Of a stretch of 64,000 bases of DNA, positions 10,681 to 23,600 are shown piece by piece. The translations under genes were made by a program, and so were the position numbers. Each line of letters begins with the position of its first letter. Position 1 is the stretch's first letter. Location: positions 99,705,033-99,769,032 of the forward strand of contig CM048845.1 of assembly GCA_026545225.1 (NCBI GenBank), given 5' to 3'. Source of the DNA: Cornus controversa. Its lineage: Eukaryota > Streptophyta > Magnoliopsida > Cornales > Cornaceae. The notes under the pieces were generated by a model. That model did not search any database. It was not told where the DNA came from and worked only from the letters and a program-made list of their open reading frames with translations.

Positions 10681-12870
10681 TTAAATAAAAAAGGACTCAC
10701 TTATTAGAGATGGAGGATGCCATGAAATGATTACTTGATTGATCAAGAATAAATGGTGACAACTTGATAAAAAGTTAAAATTTAACAAATTTGTTGAATT
10801 CAAATTTCTTCTTTTTAAAGTATAAAAAATTATAATGTAAAAGGAAGTACAATTAAAACTTTCCACCTTGTAATTATTTTTTTCTTTAGATTAATAGAAA
10901 TTCTCTTAAATTTTATTTGTTTTAAAGTTTTTATTTATTTATTTATTTTTATAAGGTTATTTGTTATTTTAAAGTTTTTTTGTATCCCGTTAGTGGTGTT
11001 TTAATGTTGATGAAAACATAGTCTTTATGGACATGTTTGGATGCATTTTTTTTTTTTTTTCTATTTTGTTTCGGCATTGTAAAAATAAAGCATGTTTGGT
11101 ACCGCCTGTTGTGTTTGAATAGTGTCAAAACGTTTCAAAATTTTGGGCCGAAGTTGGAAACATCATTTTGATGTTTTTATTGTGTTTCAGTAAGAAAAAA
11201 AATACTTAAAATAAATTTTTCTTGTAAAATGTGTCTTTGATTCTATTTAAAATACACTCGTAATAAAATACTTGTTCTGTTTTAGATAGGAACAAAACAG
11301 CAAAAATAAAACGTATGCCAAACGGACGTTATGTGATTTTTGTTTCATGATGTTAATAGGCACAATGCAAAATAAAGTTTTAGAAAGTATATAATGGAGT
11401 GTTTGTGATATAATATTATGAGTTTTAGAAAAGAAAGGACTCTTTAGAATCTTACTTGATTCAAATTTTTTTAGAATTTTATTATTATTATTTTTGTTGA
11501 TAATGTGTGAGAGGACATATTACATTTGCTAATTAATTATTTATATAAGAGATTATAATTTGCTTTTTATTTGTGAATTTTCTAGTCCTAAAAAGTATAT
11601 ACTTGAATTTGTTCACAAGGGAATTTACTACTCAAAGGCACAAAAAAGAAAATAAAAGATGAAAAATATTTGGTCAATGGGTTCTAGAACCATAAAAATG
11701 AAAAGACGTGAAAGCCTTGAGAGTAAAAAAAAAAAAAAAACAAGAAAAAAGATGTGAATGAGCAAGCACACCTTTGACTTTGATTTCATACGATGCCGGT
11801 TTAGCAAAACAGGTCAACATAGGCGGCTCGACTCTGCTACAACTTTCAAACCGTGTTCTTTTAGCCCATCAAATACATTAACTTAATGAGAACATATTGG
11901 CACTAAACCATTGGGAATTTTTAAAATAAAAATTATTTTGTACACCTCCAAACTATTTACTTTTAAAAAAATTAGATTGTGATGTGATCATATATTTGAT
12001 GTATCTATTGTAATTGTCAATTTTATAGTTTTTTTACGATTGAATAGTAATTTTTCAACTTTACAACTCTTGAGATAACATTTTCAAAAGATCTTTTACA
12101 AAAATTTCAAGGTATTCTAAAATTCAATCCTTGATCAGATATTATAGATAAATTATCCTTTTTTATTATTGTATTATTCTTCATTTTTATAGGTTAATTA
12201 TGAATTTAAACCCAACACAAGCAACCAATTAAATTAAAAATAATAAAATAATATAAAAAAACTTTAATCTCCCTATATAAAAAAATATAGAGAAGTACTT
12301 GTAACAAAAAAGTTTTACTTTTAACACACACAATTCAGTAAAACAAAAATATATATATATATATATAACTCTTAATATGTTTATGTACTTACATTATCTA
12401 TTTAAAATGTATCTTATTTGCTTTGCTAACTTGTTCATAAGTTGCATTAGCTTTATTGTCAGAGGATCTTCTTTATCTCGCATCGTAATGAAAAAGAGAA
12501 TGGATATAAATAGGTGAGTAGATAATACTATCCAATAATTTAAGTTTTTGAGTTATTGGTAAATACTCGATCCGTTACAGTTGGTATCAGAACCAAATTC
12601 AATTCTTCATCCAATGCCACGCCTAGCGCCCACTTAGGTAAAGTCCGAGTCCGGGTTGTTACTAGGTCTTTCCGTCATTAGGGAGAATGGGTAAAAGGTC
12701 GGTCCGATCACAACAAAGGCGTTGCGAATTTGAGTGAGATAGAACGTTAGAGAGTTCATATATATTCTAGATCGTATTCGAATGAAAAAGAGAATTGGTA
12801 TAAAACCACTTGTGACTTGCATCCCGTGTGAGTCTCACCTTAAAAAAAGAACTCTAGGTCAATATCATCA
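10679..12870. repeat. 5'-flank of the duplicated receptor-kinase locus, copy A
   Basis: From ATTAAATAAAAAAGGACTCAC onward this matches 18157-19745 over most of its length with small indels. The block includes a shared internal MITE-like stretch (about 11031-11330 here, 18502-18790 in copy B) with inverted ends around GTTTGG and CCAAAC. Copy A carries extra sequence absent from copy B at about 12135-12775. It leads directly into the truncated receptor pseudogene, whereas copy B leads into the intact gene, so the two blocks are the duplicated upstream/promoter regions. Confidence 0.85.
12486..12775 (+). mobile_element. Insertion carrying a primer-binding-site-like sequence (LTR element fragment)
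   Basis: Relative to copy B this stretch is extra. It contains TTGGTATCAGAACC at about 12580, which resembles the initiator-tRNA-Met primer-binding site that follows a plant 5' LTR. Similar words (ATGAAAAAGAGAAT) stand at both edges. It is probably a small LTR-retrotransposon remnant of TRIM or solo-LTR type. No coding sequence. Confidence 0.4.
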
Positions 12871-14484
12871 TTGAAGTTTCTTGAATTTATCTCAAAACAT
12901 AATTGAAGGAGGGCTCAACTTGATCGGACCCAACAGCTTGGAGTTTCTTGATTTAACTGTCAATCGAATTAATCAGTTGAGCTTTTCAGCGATTTGTAGT
13001 CGTCTGATTCTTGCATATATTTCGGCGAATAATTTCACTGGCGAGATTGGTAATATTTTCAACAAGTGCCCGAAATTGCAGTATCTTGATATGAGCACCA
13101 ACAATTTTAGTGGAGATATATGGCTAGGGTTTGGGAAGCTGAGAGACTTTTCTGTATTTGAGAACAATTTCACTGGCATTATTTCACCTTCGATTTTCTT
13201 AGAAAATTGTAGTCTAAAAGTTTTGGACTTGTCAGGAAACAATTGGAGAGGTTCTGAGGAAATTTCAAATTGTAAGGATTTGGTGATTTTGAATCCGTGG
13301 GGAAACAACTTCAAAGGGCAAATTCTGACAGAAATTGGATCAATTTCGAGTCTTAAAGGGCTTTACTTGGGGAGCAACAATTTTTCTAGAGAAATTTTAA
13401 AGTCTCTTCTGGGTTTGAGTAAGTTGGTTTTCTTGGATTTGAGCAACCCCAAATTTGGGGGAGATATTCAATAATTTTTTGGAAAATTTAGGCAGGTGAA
13501 GTTTCTTGTATTAGATGCAAATTCATATACCGGGGGATTATACACATCTGGAATTCTCAAGTTACAGACAATTGAGAGATTAGACTTGAGCTGGAACAAT
13601 TTTTTGGGGCCATTACCAGTTGAAATTTCTCAAATGATGAGCTTGAAGTTCTTGATTCTTGCATACAATGAATTCTCCGGTAATATACCACCCGAATATG
13701 GAAAATTGATAGGCATTCAAGCTCTTGATCCCTCCTTCAATCAGCTAAGCAGGTCAATACCACCATGTTTTGGAAATTTAATTTCTTTTTTGTGGTTGAT
13801 GCTTGCAACAATGCATTAACAGGTGAAATCCCACCAGAACTGGGGGATTGTAATAGCTTGTTGTGGTTAAACCTGGCAAACAATCAACCTTCCAGCACAC
13901 TCCCACCTGAGTTGACAAATATTGGGTTGAATGTGACGCCAACTTTTTAGTTAAATAAGAAAAGTGTTGGAATTGCTGCTGGTTCTGGTGAGTGCTCGGT
14001 GATGAGGAGGTGGATTCCGGTAGACAATCCTCCTTTTAGTTTCGTGTATATATTGCTTACAAGGAAGAGTTGCTGAAGCCTTTGGGATCGGTTGTTAAAA
14101 GGATATGTCTTATTCCTAATGTGTGCGCTTGGCTTTATTGTCCGGACATTTCAGATATATGGTTATGTCCAACTTAGTGGGAATCAATTATCTGGTAAAC
14201 TCCCTCTTGAGATTGGAAAGACGCAGAACTTTAGTATGCTGCATTTGGGTGTTAACAAATTCTCTGGTACTCTTCGTCCAAAGATTAGTCAAATGCCACT
14301 TGTAGTCCTCAACATTTCGCAGAACATGTTTTCTGGTGAAATTCCAATAGCAATTGGTGATATCAAATGCTTACAAAACGTCGACTTATCATATAACAAT
14401 TTCTTCGGCACGTTCCCAACCAGCTTGAACAACTTGAATGATCTGAGCAAATTCAACATCTCGTACAATCCGAGCATCTCTGGT
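12871..14484 (+). pseudogene. Truncated NILR1-like LRR receptor kinase pseudogene
   Basis: This matches the ectodomain of the intact gene downstream (about 21285-22904) almost base for base, covering LRRs from 'LNLSQNIIEGGLNL' to 'NISYNPSISG'. It lacks the signal-peptide exon, the intron, the first LRRs, the transmembrane segment and the whole kinase. Inactivating changes against the intact copy are: a 9-bp deletion near 12974, small deletions near 13245, GAA to TAA at 13472, a 1-bp deletion near 13807, CAG to TAG near 13948 and a TGA near 14073. Homology stops at 14484, exactly where a TG-starting LTR begins. It is a decayed tandem duplicate with no expected receptor function. Confidence 0.92.
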
Positions 14485-16195
14485 TGATAGATGTTATTGA
14501 ATGCATAAATTGTTTAATTGTGCAAATTGATATATAGATTGCATATGTGAAATTTTTAAAAAATTTATTTAAAAACTTGAGTTTGGGAATTGAATGTATA
14601 CTTGTATCATTATGAATTATTGAATAATATGCTAGATTGGACATAGATAAGGCATGTATTGAGTGCAATGCATCTAAATGTGCGAATGTACGTGCAAAAA
14701 CGTGAAATATTTTGTGTTTGTAATAAATACTCGGGACTGATTTATAGAAAATAGAAGAGGAAAACATTCTCTTTGGGGTTGAAAATTCTCTACCTTGCGC
14801 AAGTGGGTGGTGACTAAACGGGTTAGTAGCTCGAAATAGCCAAAGAAAATTAAGATATGAGACTTCAGTAAATATCTTAGGTGTGTGGTGTGAGTGTGAA
14901 TTCAATTCCGAGTATAATGTGATTTTGTGGTGGATTATGTGAAGTAACGTGACTTATGTGAAATAAGTGGAATTGTAGATAAATTCGATTATATCATATG
15001 TTATAGATATGATAGATTGTGCAATGAAGCATGTTGTGAATTGTGTTGCCAAATGTATTTGATGAGTATGTCATGAAAATGAACGTATAGCTTTGACTAG
15101 AATGCTAGGAAGCATGACACGTAACTAAATTTTGCATTGGTATTTTCTTTATACAATTATATGAAATGTGGACTTGAATGGATGGTACAACATATTACTT
15201 TGAGCTGTTGAACTTGCTCACCCCCTACATGAACACTTTCAGGAAATGGCAAGAAATTTTTTGAGGGTGATCAACCATGAGATGGATATAGGGTCATTGA
15301 ACCCTCTTTTTTAGTTATTTGGTTATTTGGTTATTTGGCACGTCTGGAATGTGGACTTAGTGCATTTGACATATGTATGAAAACTTAGACCTATTACGTT
15401 GTTTCTTCTTACTTGAGAATTTCTATGAATATGTTGACTGCTAGACAATGAGCATGATGAGTTGGTTTTTGTTTAAAAATTCTATATATGTATGAATGTT
15501 AATAGAGAATGATGAATATGATGAAACATGAAAATTAGTTAAGTGTTGTAAACATGAGAAATATGGCTTTTAATTATGCATGATGAGTATAGAATGATGA
15601 AAAACTTGCATATATAATGACCCTTTAAAGTATGAACCTTAAAGAGGTTAAATTGAAGGTTTAAAATAGGAGAAAGTAGGATCTAGGGAGTTTCAGTCAA
15701 CTGATACCCCTATCAGTCGACCGAAATCAAAAGATATCGAGAGATTGTTAATGCAGGGTTTGAAATGACCAGTTTCGGTCGAGTGAAACATTCCTTCAGT
15801 CGACCGAAGTAATTCACCAGTCGACTGAAAGAGTCTCCCCAGTCGACCGAAGGAATGGGTACTCATTGGTCGACCGAAACCTGATAGAAGGCTTATATTG
15901 TGTGGTTGAGCATTAGAGAGTGGTTTGTATGAAATTAACGGTATGATTTATGTTCCGCGATGATAATGTGAGATGATTAATTGATATGTAACGATATCAA
16001 GCACGATATCAAAGGGTATGTGTGATTGGGAGTGTGGTTTATTACACAATCACTCCTCAGTTTTCGAGTATCAAAAATTAAGGGCGTGACAACTTTGTAT
16101 CGGAGCATGGTACCATAGTGAGATTATTGGTCAAATGTGATGGTTTCTTACATAATCACTCTCAGTTTTCGGGTATTAAAAATCGGGGTGTGACA
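14485..16195 (+). mobile_element. Ty3/gypsy-type long terminal repeat (5' LTR), about 1.7 kb
   Basis: The stretch begins with TG at the breakpoint of the receptor pseudogene and ends in TGACA just before a TGGTATCAGAGC primer-binding site at 16199. A gag-like frame follows, so the order LTR - PBS - gag fits a + strand gypsy element. No 3' LTR, pol or matching LTR copy is found in the window, so the element is truncated and no target-site duplication can be tested. The LTR contains a cluster of SalI-like palindromic repeats and a duplicated end (separate entries). Confidence 0.65.
15688..15890. repeat. Cluster of about seven CAGTCGACCGAA-type palindromic motifs
   Basis: Variants of (T)CAGTCGACCGAA and its reverse complement TTCGGTCGACTG appear at about 15688, 15711, 15767, 15797, 15819, 15839 and 15878. 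They alternate orientation and are spaced roughly 20-50 bp apart inside the LTR. Each core contains the palindrome GTCGAC or a one-base variant. They are probably LTR regulatory or foldback repeats. Their function is unknown. Confidence 0.8.
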
Positions 16196-16216
16196 ACTTG
16201 GTATCAGAGCATAATG
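16048..16216 (+). repeat. Duplicated LTR end plus primer-binding site
   Basis: The block AATCACTCCTCAGTTTTCG...GTGACAAC+PBS occurs twice with a period of about 108 bp: 16048-16111 (PBS variant TTTGTATCGGAGC) and 16157-16216 (TTGGTATCAGAGC). The second copy matches the canonical initiator-Met PBS and the first is mutated. Confidence 0.75.
16199..16210 (+). other. tRNA-Met primer-binding site of the gypsy element
   Basis: TGGTATCAGAGC is the standard plant initiator-tRNA-Met PBS, four bases after the inferred LTR end TGACA. Confidence 0.75.
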
Positions 16217-16535
16217 TGTTACAAGAGCTTAACTAGATCGAATACCTAGGGACTACGGGTAAGGGTTGTATCACGTGTAGTTTTGGTTAGGATAAAACAT
16301 CGAGTTGAAAACCTAGAAAAGCATGTAGACATGACATAGTTGGATATGACAACTTATGAATGCTTTGCATATGCTTATGTGATAACATGTGATATATGTT
16401 ATGTGGTGATTTGAGAATATGCCTACATGATTAAACGTTTGTTCAAAAGCTTGTTTATGTGTTATGTGCGAAATGATAACATATCGTTATGTGAGTATAA
16501 TTAATTAATTCTTAAGTGTATGTGATTAATCTTCT

Positions 16536-17210
16536 TTGAAAATATTTGTTAGAACCATACCACCAAGAAGACGTCGAGGTAGGGGTGTAAACCCCATTCC
16601 ACCACCTTTGATAGATGGGGCACAGTTAGTCCGTGAGATGACTGCTGTCATTCAGTTATTGGCTAGGACGGCCAATGAGGGTCCAAAGAATCAAGCACTA
16701 GGAGGTGGGGATAGGGCAATAAGAGCTCTAGAGATGTTCAAGAAAATGAACCTTCCTATGTTTGATAGGAAAGCAGATCCTATGGCTGCAGAAGATTGGT
16801 TGGAACAAATATCCAAAGCATTCAATGTGCTGAGGATAGTTGAGGATGATTTGAGGATGTTCATGATTCCTATTCAGTTGACAGGAGTGACGAATTTATG
16901 GTGGAAGTCTATGACTCATACTCACGAAATGAGGGACATGGAGTGGGAAACTTTCAGAGGGTTGTTCCTTGAAAAGTATTTCCTGGACACAGTAAATGAA
17001 GCTCTACAAGACGAGTTCATCCACTTGATTCAGGGGACAATGAGTGTGATGGACTATGAAAACAAGTTCACGGCCTTATTTCGTTTTGCACCAGAGATGG
17101 TAGCAACTGAGCAAGCAAAGACGAGGAGGTTCGTGAAGGGACTCCGATTCGAGCTAAGGACCAATGCCACTATCTTGGACTTACCGAGTTATGCAGAGAT
17201 GGTGAGGAGG
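16536..17210 (+). pseudogene. Ty3/gypsy gag capsid fragment
   Basis: The open frame encodes a retrotransposon gag. It has an Arg-rich PPRRRRGRG start, then the capsid-like core DPMAAEDWLEQISKAF, LTGVTNLWWKSM, ETFRGLFLEKYF, MDYENKFTALFRFAPEM and KGLRFELRTNA, typical of plant chromovirus-type gag. No ATG stands at the 5' end of the open stretch. Similarity stops after SYAEMVRR at about 17205, where the sequence switches to unrelated AT-rich DNA, so the zinc knuckle and all of pol are missing. Confidence 0.85.
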
Positions 17211-17491
17211 ACATTATTACTTTTTGTAATGTTGATTTAATTATAAAAACAATTTATGGTGACATAAATATTTGTTACTGTACTTCTAATTTCCTTATTA
17301 TTGTTGGATCAAAATATATAATTAATCCTGCATTGGTATATAATTAATATTCCCCTAAGCACTGCTTATTGAGTCTAGTACCCTAAGTTACTCAATAATT
17401 TTTTCGTCTTTATAATAGAAGGAAAATAATTTTTAATTAATCACTTTAACAAAATAATATTAAATAAAAATATAAAGAAAGTAATTTGGAT

Positions 17492-18022
17492 TAAGCAAAT
17501 GCCTTTTTCTGGAAAACAAAATTTTACATTCTTGTAGTATGGTGATCAACAAATTGAAACAAACTCCTCTAACTGACCAATTATATCCGACATATCTACA
17601 CATATATACATTACTATTAAATGTATGTAAAAATTTTATACCTTTTAAATTTTTTTAAAATAAGAGATTATTTAATTTCATTAAAAAATATATATTTATT
17701 TATGTATAAGTGAAAAAAAGTTGTGTGAAACACAAAATCTATTACTTTGTCAATTCTCTTAAATATATAATACATTTTTTATGTTTATATTGAATAACTA
17801 AAAATACCATATGACCTAAATAACATGGGGTCTGTGCCACTTTTTCCCTTATGAGTTATTGTGTCATGGCATATTTTTTTACATTCTATTTTTGTTGTAA
17901 AATAATAGTTTTTAATTGTTTATTGGTAACATAAGAACTTAATATACTGTTAAGCAAATCTCCTTTCTTTGGGAACAAAATATTTCATTCTTGTACTATG
18001 GTGATTAACAATATTCAATATT
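17492..18022. repeat. Two diverged direct copies, offset 459 bp
   Basis: The stretch starting TAAGCAAATGCC at 17492 and the one starting TAAGCAAATCTCC at 17951 share ACATTCTTG/TTCATTCTTG, TATGGTGAT and AACAA in the same order over about 70 bp. This is an old local duplication in non-coding DNA between the truncated gag and copy B of the duplicated flank. Confidence 0.55.
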
Positions 18023-18156
18023 TAAGTTTTTGATGCGGATGGATTAAAAGTCAAAAAAATCATTTAGTATTTTTGAGAAGCCCATGAAACAATTAGTTAA
18101 TTTAGACAAATCATTTTTATATTTTTCGGGACTAGGTTAAACAACTCATTTTTATA

Positions 18157-19745
18157 GATTAAATAAAAAAGGACTCACTTATTAGAGGTGGAGGATGCCT
18201 TGAAATGATTACTTGATTGATCAAGAATAAATGGTGACAACTTGATAAAAAGTTAAAATTTAACAAATTTGTTGAATTCAAATTTCTTTTATTTAAAGTA
18301 TAAAAAATTATAATGTAAGAGGAAGTACAATTAAAACTTTCCACCTTGTAATTATTATTTTTAGAGTAATAGAAATTCTCTTAAATTCTATTTGTTTTAA
18401 AGGTTTTTATTTATTTATTTATTTTTATAAGGTTATTTGTTAATTTTAAGTTTTTTTGTCCCGCAAGTGGTGTTCTAATGTTGATGAAAACATGGTCTAT
18501 ATGGGCCAATTTGGCATGCGTTTTGTTTTTTGTTTTTCTGTTTTGTTTCGGTATTGTAAAAACAAAGCATGTTTAGTACCGCCCGTTATGTTTGAATAAT
18601 GGCAAAACATTTCAAAATTTTGGGCCGAAGTTGAAAACATCATTTTGATGTTTTTATTGTGTTTCAGCAAGAAAAAATACTTAAAATAGATTTTTCTTAT
18701 AAAATGTGTTTTTGATTTTATTTAAAATACACTTGTTATATTTTAAACAAAAACAAAACAGCAAAAACAAAACGTATGCCTAACGGACGTTATGTGATTT
18801 TTGTTTCATGATGTTACTAGGCACAATGCAAAATAAAGTTATAAAGTTCTGAAAGTCTATAATGGAGTGTTTGAGATATAATATTATGAGTTTTAGAAAA
18901 AAAGGACTCATTAGAATCTTACTTGAGTCTAATTTTTTGAGAATCTTATTATTATTATTTTTGCTATAATGTGTGAGAGGACATATTACATTTGACTCCT
19001 TAAATATTAAAATTAGTTACTAATTAATTATTTATATAAGAAACTATAATTTGCTTTTTATTTGTGCTAGTCCCAAAAAAATATATATTACTTGAATTTG
19101 TTCACATAAAGAGAATTTACTACTGAAAGGCATAAAAAAGAAAATAAAAGATGAAAAATATTTGGTCAGGTCAGTGGTTCTAGAACCATCAAAATGAAAA
19201 GACGTGAAAGCCTTGACTTTGATTTCATACGGTGTCGGTTTAGCTAAAGGGAGTCAACATAGGCGGCTCCACTCTGCTACAACTTTCAAACCTTGTTTTT
19301 TTTTTTCCCATCAAATACATTGACTTAACAAGAACATATTCGCACTAAACCATTGGGAATTTTTAAAATAAAAATTACTTTGTACTCCTCTACTCTATTT
19401 ATTTAAAAAAAAAAAATTAGATTGTGATGTCATCATATATTTGATGTTCTATTGTAATTGTCAATTTTATAGTCTAAGTAGAATGATTTTTTTTTTTTAC
19501 GATTGAACCGTAATTTTTCAACTTTATAACTTTTGAGATAACATTCTCTAAAGATCTTCTATAAAAAATTTAAGGTATTATAAAATTCAACCCTCAATCA
19601 GAATTTGAGTGTGAGAGAAAGTTAAAAAAGTCTTCTTTATCTTAGATCGCATTTGAATGAAAAATAAAATTGGTATAAAATCACTTGTGACTTGGGTTTC
19701 ACGTGAGTCTCACTTTAAACAAAGAATTCTGGGTCAATATCATCG
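18157..19745. repeat. 5'-flank of the duplicated receptor-kinase locus, copy B
   Basis: This is the counterpart of 10679-12870. It runs into the promoter of the intact receptor kinase, ending near ATCATCG at about 19743 where copy A jumps into LRR coding sequence. That places the deletion in copy A between the equivalents of about 19745 and 21285. Confidence 0.85.
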
Positions 19746-20142
19746 TTTTTTAATAGTTGCTGTTTCAGTCAAAGAACACAATAGTATTTTTATTTTTATT
19801 TTTACACAGGGTAGTTAATTCTTCTAAATGACATAAATCTATTACTTATTAAAGTTGTGTTTGATTTTCTATTACTCCATAGGAAAAGGAAACTTGAAAG
19901 TTTTCTAGAAATAAAAATGCAACTGTAGGAAATTCTGTTTGGTCCCTTTGCAGGCGCTTTAAATTCAACCACAATCTTATACATTCAACACGCATTATCT
20001 ATATATATAATATATATAAACACACATATGCACATATATAATATTTATTATAAGATTTTCGGATACAGGTTACCTATGAAGGCACGATAGCTCATCCAAC
20101 AACTCTCTTGATCAGAAAGAAGAAGATTAGAATACACGGATC

Positions 20143-20585
20143 ATGTCAGAGGAAGAAAACGATCCACGTCCCATCGCATTAATCATTTTCCTAATCTTAA
20201 TTACAGGTATACTAATCTATAACTTTCATTGCATCTGATTTTCTTTCCCTCTCTGTTTGGATTATCCATCTTTTTGTTGATTCTGCATAAATTGTCGGAG
20301 TCCAGGACTAGAGATTCTTACTCAATCAACTACTTTCTTTTTCTATTTCATGTTTAATGGAGCCAAGAACACTGTATCTCCCACAATCTCAAATTTTACA
20401 ATCTATATACGTAAATATATACAGTATGATTTTGTATGGTACATCATTTAGATTGTTGAATCCTTTTTTTGAGTTTTTCGGAAGTCTCGGACCATGTGAA
20501 TTGCAGCTACTCACAACTAGTACTCACAATCTCAAAGTTCTGTAATTTTCTCATTCGTGTTTATATATATACATATATACATGTG

Positions 20586-20622
<37 letters not shown>

Positions 20623-23600
20623 TGATTTTATATGGTGCACTACAAGATTTAGTAGCTTGTTGAATCATTTTTTGAGTTTTTCGAGATTGATTCTATTGGT
20701 TTGACAAAAAAAAATTTGTAATTTGGAAGTTTCGGAACATGTGAATTGAAGGTTCTCACAGTCTCAAGTTTTGTAATCTCTCGTTCGTGTTTATATACGC
20801 ATATCTACATGTATATAATTATTTTATGATTTTATATGTTGTACTAAATAATTTAGTAGTTTATTAGAATCATGTTTTTAGTTTTTCGAGAATGATTCTA
20901 TTGATTTGAAATAAATCACAAAAATTAGCAACTCTGAAAACATGTGAATTGCAGGTAAGGTTGTTGATGGTGTTGGAGATTCAATAGAGACTGACAAACA
21001 AGTATTGCTCAACCTGAAATCACATCTTGAAGAACGAAATCTCGTGAACAGAGGACAATACGCCAAATGGAACCAACAGAATACCTCGCCGTGCAATTGG
21101 CCTGGAATTTCGTGCGATATCGCCCATGCTCGAGTCACCGAAATCAACCTCTCCGGGAGCCAAATCGCTGGCGAAATGTTCAGAAACTTCTCGGGCTTAA
21201 CTGCCCTCACACACCTAGATCTCTCGAGGAACACCGTCGATGGAACTATTCCGGCCGACCTACGCCGGTGCGAGAACCTCAAGGTTCTAAATTTGTCTCA
21301 TAACATCATCGAGGGAGGGCTCAACTTGACCGGACTCAACAGCTTGGAGATTCTTGATTTAACTGTCAATCGAATTAACGGCAGCATTCAGTTGAGTTTT
21401 CCGGCAATTTGTAACCGTCTGATTCTTGCAAATATTTCGGCGAACAATTTCACTGGCGAGATTGGTGATATTTTCAACGAGTGCCCGGAATTGCAGTATC
21501 TTGATCTGAGCACCAACAATTTTAGTGGAGATATATGGCTAGGGTTTGGGAAGCTGAGAGTCTTTTCTGTATCTGAGAACAATTTCACTGGCATTATTTC
21601 ACCTTCGATTTTCTCAGAAAATTGTAGTCTAAAAGTTTTGGACTTGTCAGGAAACAATTTTGTTGGAGTGGTTCCGAAGGAAATTTCAAATTGTAAGGAT
21701 TTGGTGATTTTGAATCTGTGGGGAAACAACTTCACAGGGCAAATTCCGGCAGAAATTGGATCAATTGCGAGTCTTGAAGGGCTTTACTTGGGGAGCAACA
21801 ATTTTTCTAGAGAAATTCCGGAGTCTCTTCTGGGTTTGAGTAAGTTGGTCTTCTTGGATTTGAGCAACCACAAATTTGGGGGAGATATTCAAGAAATTTT
21901 TGGGAAATTCAAGCAGGTAAAGTTTCTTGTATTACATGCAAATTCATATACCGGGGGATTATACACGTCTGGAATTCTCAAGTTACCGACAATTGAGAGA
22001 TTAGACTTGAGCTGGAACAATTTTTCGGGGCCATTACCAGTTGAAATTTCTCAAATGACGAGCTTGAAGTTCTTGATTCTTGCATACAATGAATTCTCCG
22101 GTAATATACCACCCGAATATGGAAATTTGATAGGCCTTCAAGCTCTTGATCTCTCCTTCAATCAACTAATCGGGTCAATACCACCAAGTTTTGGAAATTT
22201 AAGTTCTCTTTTGTGGTTGATGCTTGCAAACAATTCATTAACAGGTGAAATCCCACCAGAGTTGGGGGATTGTAATAGCTTGTTGTGGTTAAACTTGGCA
22301 AACAATAAACTTTCCGGCACATTCCCACCTGAGTTGACAAATATTGGGTTGAATGTGACGCCAACTTTCCAGTTAAATAAGAAAAGCGTTGGAATTGCTG
22401 CTGGTTCTGGTGAGTGCGCAGTGATGAGGAGGTGGATTCCGGCAGACTATCCTCCTTTTAGTTTCGTGTATATATTGCTTACAAGGAAGAGTTGCAGAAG
22501 CCTTTGGGATCGGTTGCTGAAAGGATATGGCCTATTCCCAACGTGTTCGCCTGGCTCAACTGTTCGGACATTTCAGATATCTGGTTATGTCCAACTTAGT
22601 GGGAATCAATTATCTGGTAAACTCCCTCTTGAGATCGGTAAGATGCAGAACTTCAGCATGTTGCATTTGGGTGATAATAAATTCTCTGGTACTCTCCCTC
22701 CAGAGATTAGTCAAATGCCACTTGTAGTCCTCAACATTTCACAGAACATGTTTTCTGGTGAAATTCCAATGGCAATTGGCAATATCAAATGCTTACAAAA
22801 CGTCGACTTGTCATATAACAATTTCTCGGGCACGTTCCCAACCAGCTTGACCAACTTGAATGATCTGAGCAAATTCAACATCTCGTACAATCCAAACATC
22901 TCTGGGGTGATCCCAACAACTGGGCAATTCGCAACATTTGAGAAAGATTCCTACTTGGGCGACCCATTGTTGATCCTTCCACCTTTCATTAAAAATTCCA
23001 CAGATGTTCCACCAGTAAACAACAATGAAAAGCCAAAGAAGCCTACAAAACTGGGAGAATTTTTGGTGTTCTTGGCTCTACTAGTGGCTTTCTTAGTATG
23101 TGGAGTCATGACACTCATAGTCTGCCTATTTGTAAAGAGCCCAGTAGACAAGCCAGGATATCTCTTGGAGGATGTGAAGGGCGGGAAGGAGTTCATGTCA
23201 AGTTCAGGTGGATCTTCTCCATGGTTGTCAGATACCATTAAGGTCATTCGTTTGGACAAAACAGCATTTACACACGCTGATATCTTGAAAGCTACAGGAA
23301 ACTTCTCGGATGATAGAATTATTGGAAGGGGAGGATTTGGAACAGTGTATCAAGGAGTATTGCCTGATGGAAGAGAAGTAGCAGTGAAGAAGCTGCAAAG
23401 AGAGGGTATTGAGGGGGAAAAAGAGTTCCGAGCTGAAATGGAGGTTTTAAGTGGCAATGGCTTCAGTTGGCCACACCCAAATCTTGTCACACTTTATGGA
23501 TGGTGCCTTTATGGGTCAGAGAAATTATTGGTTTATGAGTACATGGAAGGTGGGAGCTTGGAGGATCTTATTTCTGATCGAACAAGGCTGATATGGTGGA

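Noticed and set aside
20357-20545. ORF in the receptor-kinase intron
   Set aside because: It lies wholly inside the inferred intron between the signal-peptide exon and the LRR exon, with no domain.
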